A stretch of 64,000 nt of DNA, from contig NZ_JAUZDX010000002.1 of NCBI RefSeq assembly GCF_030704685.1, positions 186,001 through 250,000 on the forward strand, in the 5' to 3' direction. Shown here piece by piece: positions 44,923-53,383 of the stretch (position 1 is its first letter; the number at the start of each line of letters is the position of its first letter). The notes under the pieces were generated by a model. That model ran no database searches. It worked only from the letters and a program-made list of their open reading frames with translations, and was not told the origin of the DNA. The stretch comes from Acidovorax sp. A1169 (GTDB taxonomy: Bacteria; Pseudomonadota; Gammaproteobacteria; Burkholderiales; Burkholderiaceae_C). Position numbers and translations under genes: made by a program.

Positions 44923-46056
44923 TCAGTGGATGCCCATGGCCTGGCGGGCCACGAAATTCTTGATCGGTCCGCTGCGCTCGAAGCCCTTCATGCCCCAGTT
45001 GCGCAGCGCCTGCCAGGGGCCATCCTGGCGGGCGAACAGCTGCTGCAGCCCGTCGGTGGCCAGCCCCATGGGCAGCAGCGCAGCCTTGCGTTCCCTTTCA
45101 TAGCGGCGCAGCAGCTTGGTGTCGGCCACGCTGCGCCAGTAGTCCCGCCCGTGCAGCAGCCCGGCCAGTGCCTGGGCATCGGCCAGCCCCAGGTTCAGCC
45201 CCTGGCCCGCCAGCGGGTGTACGTTGTGCGCCGCATCGCCGGCCAGCACAAAACTGCGCTGCTGCTTGCCCTTGGGCGCCAGGGCACCGCACCAGCGGTC
45301 GGCCCGGGCCTGCTGCAACGGCCAGGAGGCGCGTTCGCCCGCCAGTTGCAGACTGCCCAGCGCCCGCTGGCTCGCCGCTTCCAGCCGCTCTGTGAATTCC
45401 TCGGGGGCCAGCGCCAGCAAACCCGGCACCTGCTCCTTCTGAACAGACCACACGACCGCCACGGAGTTCCCTTCGGGCCCGCCCAGGGGCAAAAAGGCCA
45501 GGATGCCGTCGGGCAAAAACCACTGGCGCGCCACCTGGCCGTGCGGCAGCGCGCAGGTCAGGCGCGTGGCAATGGCGTGCTGCTCATAGGGGGTGACCTC
45601 GAATTCCACCCTAAACTCGGCGCGTGTCTGGCTGGCGCGGCCTTCGCAGACCACGGTCAGCGCGGCGTCCACCGGCTCGCTGAGCGTTTCCACCTGGGGC
45701 TGGTAGCGCACGGCCTCGGCCAGGCGCGTCTCCAGGGCCGGAACGTCCACGATCCAGGCCAGGGCGTCCACCCCCTGGGCCTGTGCGTCGAAACGCACGG
45801 CGCCGCCCTGGTCGCCCGCCACCTGCATGCTCGTGACCGCCGTGGCATGTGTTGCGTCGGGCCAACTGCGCAGGCCCTCCAGCAGGCTGCGCGAAGCACT
45901 GTTCAGGGCGTAGGCCCGCACGTCCGAGGTGGCACCTGCCGCAGGGGCCGGGCCAGCCACCAGGGCCACCCGCAGCCGCTCGCGCGCCAGCAGCAGGGCC
46001 AGGGTGCGGCCCACGATGCCCGCGCCGCGAATACAGATATCAAAGGTTTGCGCCAT
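44923..46056 (-). CDS. UbiH/UbiF/VisC-type FAD-dependent hydroxylase
   Basis: This 377-residue flavoprotein monooxygenase probably hydroxylates the ring of a ubiquinone precursor. It has the N-terminal dinucleotide fold ICIRGAGIVGRTLALLLAR, a middle region with the DVRAYALNSAS arginine motif of this family, and LAGDAAHNVHPLAGQGLNLGLADAQAL binding FAD. Which ring position it acts on is not readable from sequence. I chose the ATG at 46056; one three codons upstream is also possible. It is divergent from the MOSC gene with 91 bp between. Confidence 0.85.
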   Translation of the reverse strand: MAQTFDICIRGAGIVGRTLALLLARERLRVALVAGPAPAAGATSDVRAYALNSASRSLLEGLRSWPDATHATAVTSMQVAGDQGGAVRFDAQAQGVDALAWIVDVPALETRLAEAVRYQPQVETLSEPVDAALTVVCEGRASQTRAEFRVEFEVTPYEQHAIATRLTCALPHGQVARQWFLPDGILAFLPLGGPEGNSVAVVWSVQKEQVPGLLALAPEEFTERLEAASQRALGSLQLAGERASWPLQQARADRWCGALAPKGKQQRSFVLAGDAAHNVHPLAGQGLNLGLADAQALAGLLHGRDYWRSVADTKLLRRYERERKAALLPMGLATDGLQQLFARQDGPWQALRNWGMKGFERSGPIKNFVARQAMGIH

Positions 46057-46147
46057 GCGGTCCATTGTAGGAGCGGCTCCATTGCCTGCAGGGGCAGTGC
46101 AAAATTGGGGCCTTTCCCTGTCCGTTCTTTTCCAGGAGCGCCGCCGC

Positions 46148-47017
46148 GTGAGCTTCAGCACCGAATCCGACCTGTCGGGCACCATTGCCCGCCTGTTTGT
46201 CTACCCCATCAAGTCCTGCGCCGGCATCGAGGTGCGCGAGGCCCTGCTCACCGAGACCGGCCTGGACCTGGACCGCGCGTGGATGCTGGTCGATCCAGAG
46301 GGTCAGTTCATCACCCAGCGCGAGCTGCCGCGCATGGCGCTGATCCGCCCCCAGCTCAAGACCGAGGAAATGGTGCTGCGCGCCCCCGGCATGCTGGCCC
46401 TGCACGTGGGCATCGACGTGGTGGAAGAGCCCATGACCGTGACGGTATGGCGCGACACCGTGCCCGCCTGGGACATGGGCCCCGTGGCGGCCCAGTGGTT
46501 CACCGACTTCCTGGGCACGCCCTGCCGCCTGGTGCGCTTCGACCCCGAAGTGAAACGCCTGTCGAGCATGGACTGGACCGGTGGCGTGGAGGTGCCCAAC
46601 CAGTTCGCCGACGGCTTTCCGCTGCTGGTGGCCAGCGAGGCGTCGATGGACAGCCTCAACGAGCGCCTGGCCGCCGCCGGCCACGCGCCCGTGGGCATCG
46701 AGCGTTTTCGCCCCAACCTGGTGCTCGCAGGGGTGGAGGCGCACGACGAAGACCGGGTGGACCAGATCCGCATCGACGCCGAGGGCGGCGAGCTGCAGCT
46801 CGTGCCCGTCAAGCCCTGCGCGCGCTGCCCCATCCCCGACATCGACCCGGCCACGGCCGAGAGCACGCCAGCGGTGGGCGACACCCTGCGCGCCTACCGC
46901 CAGGACAAGCGCCTCCATGGCGCCATCACCTTCGGCATGAACGCCATCGTGCGCCAGGGTGCGGGCCAGATACTGCGCGTGGGCCAGCGCGTGGCGGCCG
47001 ATTTGCGCTTCGATTGA
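46148..47017 (+). CDS. MOSC domain protein (YcbX/mARC-like)
   Basis: The 289-residue protein has the MOSC N-terminal beta-barrel (LFVYPIKSCAGIEVREALLTETGLDLDRAWMLVD split over residues of about 14-47) and the MOSC domain with RFRPNLVL, the conserved cysteine segment VKPCARCPIPDID, and FGMNAIVRQGAGQILRVG. YcbX and mARC are molybdenum enzymes reducing N-hydroxylated compounds; the Cys in KPCARC would ligate Mo. It begins with GTG, supported by AGGAG nine bases upstream (46134-46138). Confidence 0.87.
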   Translation: MSFSTESDLSGTIARLFVYPIKSCAGIEVREALLTETGLDLDRAWMLVDPEGQFITQRELPRMALIRPQLKTEEMVLRAPGMLALHVGIDVVEEPMTVTVWRDTVPAWDMGPVAAQWFTDFLGTPCRLVRFDPEVKRLSSMDWTGGVEVPNQFADGFPLLVASEASMDSLNERLAAAGHAPVGIERFRPNLVLAGVEAHDEDRVDQIRIDAEGGELQLVPVKPCARCPIPDIDPATAESTPAVGDTLRAYRQDKRLHGAITFGMNAIVRQGAGQILRVGQRVAADLRFD

Positions 47018-47101
47018 GGGCTTGTCCGGGGTGCTGCGGGTAGGGTGCGCGGCAGCCCCGTAAAATCGGGGTTTGTCTCCCGAATTCCAGAAAGCCCTGC
47101 C

Positions 47102-48196
47102 ATGAGCCTCCAATGCGGCATCGTGGGCCTGCCCAACGTCGGCAAGTCCACCCTCTTCAACGCGCTGACCAAGGCCGGCATCGCCGCCGAGAACTACCCG
47201 TTCTGCACCATCGAACCCAACGTGGGCGTGGTCGAGGTGCCCGATCCGCGTCTGGCCCAACTGGCCCAGATCATTTCGCCCGAGCGCATCGTGCCGGCCA
47301 TTGTCGAGTTCGTGGACATCGCGGGCCTGGTGGCGGGTGCCAGCCAGGGCGAAGGCCTCGGTAACCAGTTCCTGGCCCACATCCGCGAGACCGATGCCAT
47401 CGTCAACGTGGTGCGCTGCTTCGAGGATGACAACGTCATCCACGTGGCCGGCCGCGTCGACCCGATCTCGGACATCGAAGTCATCCAGACCGAGCTGTGC
47501 CTGGCCGACATGGGCACCGTGGACAAGGCGCTCAACCGCTATAGCAAGGCCGCCAAGTCGGGCAACGACAAGGACGCTGCCAAGCTGGTGAGTCTGCTCA
47601 CGCGCATCCAGGCCGCCCTCAACGAAGGCAAGCCCGCCCGCTCGGTCGATATCACCAAGGAAGAGCAGCCCCTGCTCAAGTCCCTGTGCCTGATCACGGC
47701 CAAGCCCGCGATGTTCGTGGGCAACGTGAGCGAGGACGGCTTCGAGAACAACCCCTTCCTGGATCGCCTCAAGGAATACGCCGCCAGCCAGAACGCCCCC
47801 GTGGTCGCCATCTGCGCCAAGATGGAAGCCGAGATGGCCGAGATGGGCGACGAGGACCGCGACATGTTCCTGGCCGAGATGGGCCAGAGCGAGCCGGGCC
47901 TGGCCCGCCTGATCCGCGGCGCCTTCAAGCTGCTGGGCCTGCAGACCTACTTCACCGCCGGCGTGAAGGAAGTGCGCGCCTGGACCATCCACATCGGCGA
48001 CACGGCGCCCCAGGCGGCCGGCGTGATCCACGGCGACTTCGAGCGCGGCTTCATTCGCGCGCAGACCATCGCCTTCGACGACTACATCGCCCTCAAGGGC
48101 GAGCAGGGTGCCAAGGACGCGGGCAAGATGCGCGCCGAAGGCAAGGAATATGTCGTCAAGGACGGCGACGTGCTGAACTTCCTGTTCAACGTCTGA
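47102..48196 (+). CDS. ychF: Redox-regulated ATPase YchF (OBG family)
   Basis: YchF is a ribosome-associated OLA1-type ATPase linked to oxidative stress. The 364-residue product (E. coli 363) shows G1 [14 protein letters not shown] at 9-22, the [11 protein letters not shown] loop, G3 [20 protein letters not shown], the G4 replacement NVSEDG, which explains ATP preference, and the C-terminal TGS-like domain with [15 protein letters not shown] and [20 protein letters not shown] strong terminator follows. Confidence 0.97.
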   Translation: MSLQCGIVGLPNVGKSTLFNALTKAGIAAENYPFCTIEPNVGVVEVPDPRLAQLAQIISPERIVPAIVEFVDIAGLVAGASQGEGLGNQFLAHIRETDAIVNVVRCFEDDNVIHVAGRVDPISDIEVIQTELCLADMGTVDKALNRYSKAAKSGNDKDAAKLVSLLTRIQAALNEGKPARSVDITKEEQPLLKSLCLITAKPAMFVGNVSEDGFENNPFLDRLKEYAASQNAPVVAICAKMEAEMAEMGDEDRDMFLAEMGQSEPGLARLIRGAFKLLGLQTYFTAGVKEVRAWTIHIGDTAPQAAGVIHGDFERGFIRAQTIAFDDYIALKGEQGAKDAGKMRAEGKEYVVKDGDVLNFLFNV

Positions 48197-48240
48197 CGCC
48201 TGGCAGATTCCCCGGCAGACGCTCCCGGCGCCTGCCCCGC

Positions 48241-48276
48241 ATCCCTGCAGTGCCTCGTGCGTGCAGGGATTTTTTT
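48241..48276 (+). terminator. Intrinsic terminator of ychF
   Basis: ATCCCTGCA (48241-48249) pairs with TGCAGGGAT (48262-48270), followed by TTTTTT. It lies 45 bp after the ychF stop codon and before rarD. Confidence 0.88.
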
Positions 48277-48322
48277 CATGTGCACCCGACGATGCGCCGT
48301 GTGCCGATGCCCTTATGGACCC

Positions 48323-49216
48323 ATGAACACCGGAATCCTCTACGCCAGCCTGGCCTATGTCGCCTGGGGCCTCTTGCCCCTTTACTTCCGCCAGGTGGCC
48401 GATGTGCCGGCGCTCGAAGTGGTGGTGCACCGGACTGCCTGGGCGCTCATGTTCCTGCTGGTGGTGCTGGGCCTGCGCCGGCAGTGGGCCTGGTTGCCGG
48501 CGCTGCTGCGCCAGCCGAGGGTAGTGCTGGCCTTCGGGCTGTCGGCCTTGCTGCTCTCATCCAACTGGCTGACCTATGTGTGGGCGGTGCAGAACCAGCA
48601 TGTGATGGATGCCAGCCTGGGTTACTTCATCCTGCCGCTGGTGAACGTGGCCATGGGTTTCTTCTTTTTGCACGAGCGGCCCCGGCGCGGGCAGTGGCTG
48701 GCGCTGGCCGTGGCGGCTGCCGGCGTGCTGTGGCTCACGGTGCAGACCGGCCGACTGCCATGGATTGCGCTGGTGTTGGCGCTCACTTTTGGTGTCTATG
48801 GCCTGCTGCGCAAGCTGGCGCCCCTGGGTGCGCTGGAAGGGCTGACCCTGGAGACGCTGATGCTTGCGCCGCTGGCCTTCGGCGCCATGGCCTGGTGGGC
48901 CTGGCAAGGGCAGGGCGTGCTGGTGCAGGGCGATGTCGCCTCGGTTGGCTGGCTGGCACTGGCGGGGCCGCTCACGGCCATCCCGCTGCTGCTGTTTGCC
49001 GCCGGTGCCCGCCGGCTGCCCCTGGCCACGCTGGGCATCCTGCAGTACATCTCGCCCAGCCTGCAGTTCGCGCTGGGCGTCTGGCTGTTCCAGGAGCCCC
49101 TGCAGCCGTCACGTCTGGCAGGCTTCGTGCTTATCTGGGCCGCATTGGTCGTCTACAGCCTGGAGGGCTGGTGGCAACTGCGGGCGGGCTCCGCCGCCGT
49201 GGCGGCAGGGCGCTGA
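48323..49216 (+). CDS. rarD: RarD-type DMT superfamily transporter
   Basis: The 297-residue inner-membrane protein has about ten hydrophobic helices in two EamA halves. It begins ILYASLAYVAWGLLPLYFRQV and has the family-typical HRTAWALMFLL, SSNWLTYVWAV, GYFILPLVNVAMGFFFLHERP and GILQYISPSLQFALGVWLFQEP. RarD relatives are drug/metabolite exporters, some annotated for chloramphenicol sensitivity, but the substrate is unknown. The ATG at 48323 is chosen because the longer reading starts inside the ychF terminator. Confidence 0.88.
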   Translation: MNTGILYASLAYVAWGLLPLYFRQVADVPALEVVVHRTAWALMFLLVVLGLRRQWAWLPALLRQPRVVLAFGLSALLLSSNWLTYVWAVQNQHVMDASLGYFILPLVNVAMGFFFLHERPRRGQWLALAVAAAGVLWLTVQTGRLPWIALVLALTFGVYGLLRKLAPLGALEGLTLETLMLAPLAFGAMAWWAWQGQGVLVQGDVASVGWLALAGPLTAIPLLLFAAGARRLPLATLGILQYISPSLQFALGVWLFQEPLQPSRLAGFVLIWAALVVYSLEGWWQLRAGSAAVAAGR

Positions 49217-49390
49217 TGGGGGTGGCTACTGGAAAACACGGGGGCGATAGCGATAGGCTGTACCTAAAATACCGGGTCCCATGATCGGGGCCCTCGACTG
49301 GGCGTGTGCGCCATGTTTGTGCGGGCGAGGCCCTGCTGGCTGTCCATTGACTGAAAAAACGAACGTTTCCAACCAAGTGCACAGACCACC

Positions 49391-50677
49391 ATGGGCGCCA
49401 CCTCCCCTTTCTCGACGCTCTTCGGACGCAAGAAGCCGCTGTTTGCCAACACGGACGCCTTTCCGCTGACGGACGCCATCCTGGAGTTCGATGACTCCAG
49501 CGACGAGACGCCGGCGCAGCGTCACCACTCGCGCCGCGAGATGGACCTGTCCGCCCAGCCGCGCGACCGCGCCGCCACCCAGCGCTGGTGGGTGGCCAGC
49601 GGCCTGATCGCTCTTTACTTCGTGGCGCTGCTGGGCTTTCATGCCATGGACCTGGTGCAGGCACGCACCGTGTTCGTTGCGCTGGCGCTGGTGGCCGTGT
49701 GCGTTCCGGGCTTTGCCCTGGCGTTTGCGCTCGGGCTGCACCACCGCGCCAAGGAAAAGCAACTCAAGCTGCCCATTTCCATGGTCGCCTGCGCGGGCCT
49801 GCTGGTGGTCTGCTACCTCGACCCCATCCTGCAGATCCTGATGGCGCCGTTCGCCTTCATCGTCGTCGCCTATGCCATGTATCGGGTGTCGGGCCGGGCG
49901 CTCATGGCCCTGGCCGGCATGCTGATGGCGGGCTACGCCCTGGTCATTGCCGTGCACTACGCCGAGCAAGGCAACCCGGCACTGCTGCGGCTGGAGCTGG
50001 CGCACTGGCTGGCGCTGGCGCTGGCACTGCCCGCCTTCATCCTGCTGATCGGCAAGGTGCAGAAGCTGCACCGCGTGCTGCACCGCGCCAGCCGCAAGAT
50101 CCGCAACATCCAGGAAGACGCCCAGCGCGACACGCTGGTGGGCTGCTTCAACCGGCGCTACACGGTGGCGGCGCTCGAAGAGCAAAAGCAGTTGGCCGAC
50201 GAAAGCGGCATTCCGCTGTGCCTGGCGGTGATCGACCTGGACCATTTCAAGCGCATCAACGACGAGCTCGGCCACCTGGGTGGTGATGAGGTGCTGCGCA
50301 CCTTCTCGCGCGTGGCGCAGGACAACGTGCGCGCGGGCGACATCTTCGGGCGCTACGGCGGCGAGGAGTTTCTGCTGATCTTCCCGGGCACCTCGCTGCT
50401 GCCGGCCCTCAATACCTGCGAGCGCATCCGCTCGCACGTCGAGTCGCATCCCTGGACCGATGTGCTCAAGAGCCGGGTGTCGGTGTCCATCGGCGTCACG
50501 CAGTACATCCTGGGCGAGTCGGTGCTCGAATTCTTCTCGCGCGCCGATACCGCCATGTACATGGCCAAGGAGGGCGGGCGCAACCAGGTGGTAGTGGAGG
50601 AGCCCGTCTCCAAGGGTGATTCGTCCATCGCACCCCTGGGCACCGAGAAGGATTTCCTGGGGACTCCGGCGCCCTGA
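49391..50677 (+). CDS. Membrane-bound diguanylate cyclase (GGDEF)
   Basis: The 428-residue protein should make cyclic di-GMP from two GTP. After a 65-residue cytoplasmic start it has about six membrane helices (residues 67-222), a short coiled linker, then a GGDEF domain. The active site GGEEF lies at 323-327, and the product-inhibition I-site R314-x-x-D317 sits exactly five residues before it, so both catalysis and feedback control look intact. The sensor is an unclassified membrane domain, so the input signal is unknown. It is convergent with yqaA four bases away. Confidence 0.92.
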   Translation: MGATSPFSTLFGRKKPLFANTDAFPLTDAILEFDDSSDETPAQRHHSRREMDLSAQPRDRAATQRWWVASGLIALYFVALLGFHAMDLVQARTVFVALALVAVCVPGFALAFALGLHHRAKEKQLKLPISMVACAGLLVVCYLDPILQILMAPFAFIVVAYAMYRVSGRALMALAGMLMAGYALVIAVHYAEQGNPALLRLELAHWLALALALPAFILLIGKVQKLHRVLHRASRKIRNIQEDAQRDTLVGCFNRRYTVAALEEQKQLADESGIPLCLAVIDLDHFKRINDELGHLGGDEVLRTFSRVAQDNVRAGDIFGRYGGEEFLLIFPGTSLLPALNTCERIRSHVESHPWTDVLKSRVSVSIGVTQYILGESVLEFFSRADTAMYMAKEGGRNQVVVEEPVSKGDSSIAPLGTEKDFLGTPAP

Positions 50678-50681
50678 CCGG

Positions 50682-51164
50682 TCAGGTGCCCAACTGCCCG
50701 GGCATGAAGTGCAGCAACACGGTGGTCATCACCAGGTAGCGCATGAACTTGCCCACCGCCATGTAGGCCAGGCAGGGCCAGAACGGCAGCTTGAGCCAGC
50801 CGGCCACGGCGCACAGCGGGTCGCCCACCACGGGCAGCCAGCTGAGCAGGCAGGCGCGGGCGCCAAAGCGTTCCAGCCAGGCCAGCGCACGCACATTGGT
50901 TGTGTGCCCACGGGCCTTGTCCACGGCCTTGTGGGCTCCGAGGCCCATCCACCAGCTGACCCCGCCGCCCAGGGTGTTGCCCACCGTGGCCACCAGGATG
51001 GCGGGCCAGTACATCTCCGGGTTGAGCTTGATGAGGCCGAACACGGCCGGCTCCGAACCCAGCGGCAGCAGTGTTGCCGAGATGAACGAGACCACGAAGA
51101 CAGTGCTCAGGCCGAACTGCGGCAGGGCCAGCCACTGCATCAGCTGGTGCATCCATATTTCCAT
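50682..51164 (-). CDS. YqaA-like DedA/SNARE-associated membrane protein
   Basis: The 160-residue inner-membrane protein shows the YqaA pattern: FGLSTVFVVSFISATLLPLGSEPAVF, ILVATVGNTLGGGVSWWMG, FGARACLLSWLPVVGDPLCAVAGWLKLPFW and the terminal MAVGKFMRYLVM helix. These belong to the VTT/SNARE-associated superfamily with lipid scramblase-like folds; the role of YqaA is not settled. The chosen ATG at 51164 avoids a basic, non-membrane extension. Confidence 0.85.
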   Translation of the reverse strand: MEIWMHQLMQWLALPQFGLSTVFVVSFISATLLPLGSEPAVFGLIKLNPEMYWPAILVATVGNTLGGGVSWWMGLGAHKAVDKARGHTTNVRALAWLERFGARACLLSWLPVVGDPLCAVAGWLKLPFWPCLAYMAVGKFMRYLVMTTVLLHFMPGQLGT

Positions 51165-51305
51165 GCACCGGAGTTTAGGGGCACCCCGCGCACGCAAAGC
51201 CGGGTGATGGTTCCGTCCTACACCGGTGCGCGCCATCCGCGCATGGCCCGTGGCAAGGTCTGTTTGTATCGTTCATGGACGCTACCGCTCAAGCAGGAGG
51301 CCCCC

Positions 51306-51845
51306 ATGCACAGCACCCACCACACCACCACCGCAACCCACCGCAGCCCCTGGCTATCGCTGGCAGCGGCTGCGCTGCTGGCCGCATGCGTGCAAAGCCC
51401 CCAGGCGGCTGTACCCCAGCCAGTGGCCGCGTTGCCATCGGGTGCGATCAGCGTGGTGCAGGAGCGCGGCTGCGGTGCCAATGGCCAACCGGCGGCCCTG
51501 CGCTCTGCGCAAGACGGCCTCAAGGCCCAAGGGATGGCGCTCAAGGCCCAGTGCGATCTCCAGACAGGTGCCTGGGTGGTGCAGGTCATCGTGGTCGACG
51601 GCATGCGTGCCAGCAAGGTGGTGCGGGGGCCTCTGGCCGATGGAGGCGAGGTGGACATGGGCACGCCCTCCGGGGTGCTGACCTCTGCCACGCAGAACCT
51701 TTCGCCGGACGTGCACCACAACCGCCAATGGCTGCGCGCTTTGATGGCGCACCACCAGTTCGATAACCTGCCCGGCGCCTGGTGGCACTATGCCCAGCGC
51801 GGCGTGTCGGCAGGGGCCGACGACACCGACCTCGCGGCGCGCTGA
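51306..51845 (+). CDS. VanX-like lipoprotein lacking the zinc-site segment
   Basis: The 179-residue protein has a lipoprotein signal (AAAALLAAC, C28). Its C-terminal half resembles VanX/DdpX D-Ala-D-Ala dipeptidases: VIVVDGMRAS (compare the DAYRP region), VDMGTP, a run with NR, LRALM and F, then AWWHYAQRG at 158-166. The family segment SxHxxGxAxD, carrying two zinc ligands, is missing between them, and the catalytic Glu of EWWH is Ala. It therefore looks like a non-catalytic derivative. The homology call is by eye and should be treated as moderate. Confidence 0.6.
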   Translation: MHSTHHTTTATHRSPWLSLAAAALLAACVQSPQAAVPQPVAALPSGAISVVQERGCGANGQPAALRSAQDGLKAQGMALKAQCDLQTGAWVVQVIVVDGMRASKVVRGPLADGGEVDMGTPSGVLTSATQNLSPDVHHNRQWLRALMAHHQFDNLPGAWWHYAQRGVSAGADDTDLAAR

Positions 51846-51942
51846 CAAGGCATTCCGGATGGCGCGCGGCGGCATTGTTGCGCCGCAGCACAGACGGGCT
51901 GTAAAAGTCGCGCAGATTTCATTTGCTGAAATTTTGAGCAGG

Positions 51943-51948
51943 TACAAT
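51943..51948 (+). promoter_or_regulatory. Candidate -10 element for dusB-fis
   Basis: TACAAT lies 50 bp before the dusB start, preceded by an AT-rich stretch; a good -35 at standard spacing is not obvious. The hexamer also sits in the loop of a short GCAGG/CCTGC hairpin, so the alternative is a weak terminator loop. Confidence 0.35.
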
Positions 51949-51998
51949 CCTGCCTCCTTTTTCAGCATTCGCAGCTTCGGCGCACCCCCACCCTTTCC

Positions 51999-53054
51999 AT
52001 GCACATCGGCCACATTTCTTTGGCGAACCGCTTGTTCGTCGCCCCCATGGCGGGCGTCACGGACCGGCCGTTTCGCCAACTGTGCAAGGAACTGGGGGCG
52101 GGCTATGCCGTGAGTGAAATGGTGACCTCGCGCAAAGACTTGTGGAACAGCCTCAAGACCTCGCGCCGGGCCAACCACGAAGGGGAACCGGGGCCGATCG
52201 CGGTGCAGATCGCCGGCACCGAGGCGCAGATGATGGCCGAGGCCGCGGTCTACAACGTGGAGCGCGGTGCGCAGATCATCGATATCAACATGGGCTGCCC
52301 GGCCAAGAAGGTGTGCAACAAGTGGGCCGGCTCGGCCCTGATGCAGGACGAGGCGCTGGCCGTGTCCATCGCGCAGGCGGTGGTCGAGGCCTGTGCGCCG
52401 CACAAGGTGCCCGTCACGCTCAAGATGCGCACCGGCTGGTGCCAGGAGCACAAGAACGCCGTCGCGCTGGCGCGCCAGTTCGAGGCCGTGGGGATCCAGA
52501 TGCTCACGGTGCATGGGCGCACGCGCGAGCAGGGCTACAAGGGCCATGCCGAGTACGACACCATCGCCGCCGTGAAGGCGGCGGTGCGCGTACCGGTGGT
52601 GGCCAACGGCGACATCAGCTCGCCCGAGAAAGCGCGTGAGGTGCTGGCCGCCACCGGGGCCGATGCGATCATGATCGGCCGCGCGGCACAAGGGCGGCCG
52701 TGGATCTTCCGCGAGATCGGGTATTTCCTCGCCACCGGCGAACACCTGGCGCCACCGCTGGTGGCCGAGGTGCGGCGCCTGCTGCTCGAGCATCTGCACG
52801 ACCACTACCGCCTGTATGGCGAGCTGACCGGGGTGCGCAGTGCGCGCAAGCACATTGCCTGGTACCTGCGCTCCATGCCGGGCGGCGAAGCCTTTCGACA
52901 ACACATCAACACCATAGAGGACTGCGCGGCCCAGTGGCAGGCGGTGGCGGACTATCTGGATGCCCTGGCGCAGCAGATGGACCGCTTTCCCGCCGCCAGC
53001 ACACTGGCTGCCGACGCGGACCCCAGCGAAGAACAAGAGGGATTGGCTGCATGA
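51999..53054 (+). CDS. dusB: tRNA-dihydrouridine synthase B
   Basis: DusB reduces uridine in the tRNA D loop using FMN and NADPH. The 351-residue product begins IGHISLANRLFVAPMAGVTDRPFRQLC and shows the active-site segment DINMGCPAKKVCNKWAGSALM with the catalytic Cys, LKMRTGW, LTVHGRTREQGYKG, VANGDISS and MIGRAAQGRPWIF. Its stop overlaps the fis start (ATGA), reproducing the dusB-fis operon of proteobacteria. Confidence 0.96.
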   Translation: MHIGHISLANRLFVAPMAGVTDRPFRQLCKELGAGYAVSEMVTSRKDLWNSLKTSRRANHEGEPGPIAVQIAGTEAQMMAEAAVYNVERGAQIIDINMGCPAKKVCNKWAGSALMQDEALAVSIAQAVVEACAPHKVPVTLKMRTGWCQEHKNAVALARQFEAVGIQMLTVHGRTREQGYKGHAEYDTIAAVKAAVRVPVVANGDISSPEKAREVLAATGADAIMIGRAAQGRPWIFREIGYFLATGEHLAPPLVAEVRRLLLEHLHDHYRLYGELTGVRSARKHIAWYLRSMPGGEAFRQHINTIEDCAAQWQAVADYLDALAQQMDRFPAASTLAADADPSEEQEGLAA

Positions 53055-53284
53055 GCAAGAAACATATTGAAGAATGCGTGCGCGAGAGCCTGCAGGGCTA
53101 CTTTCGCGACCTGGGCGGCGAGACGCCCGATGGCATGTACGACATGCTGGTGCGCGTGGTCGAAAGGCCGCTGCTGGAAGTCGTGATGCAGCAGGCCGAC
53201 AACAACCAGTCGCGCGCTGCCGAATGGCTGGGCCTGAACCGCAACACCCTGCGCAAGAAGCTGGTGGAGCACAAGCTGATCTGA
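53051..53284 (+). CDS. fis: Fis family DNA-binding protein
   Basis: Fis bends DNA and modulates ribosomal RNA and many other promoters. The 77-residue product is shorter than E. coli Fis (98) but retains the dimer helices (IEECVRESLQGYFRDL, YDMLVRVVERPLLEVVMQQ) and the helix-turn-helix NNQSRAAEWLGLNRNTLRKKL. It is translationally coupled to dusB by a four-base overlap. Confidence 0.94.
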   Translation: MSKKHIEECVRESLQGYFRDLGGETPDGMYDMLVRVVERPLLEVVMQQADNNQSRAAEWLGLNRNTLRKKLVEHKLI

Positions 53285-53327
53285 GGCCCCGTTGCGCCGG
53301 GCAGTGCTGGCGCTCCCCACTACCGCA

Positions 53328-53349
53328 GTGCAGTTGCCGGCAACTGCAC
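53328..53349. promoter_or_regulatory. 22-bp perfect palindrome between fis and purH
   Basis: GTGCAGTTGCC-GGCAACTGCAC is perfectly symmetric and lies 34 bp before the purH ATG. No T-run follows, so an operator or mRNA hairpin is more likely than a terminator. Confidence 0.5.
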
Positions 53350-53383
53350 CCCACCCGATTCCAAACTCCTTTACCGACCTGCC

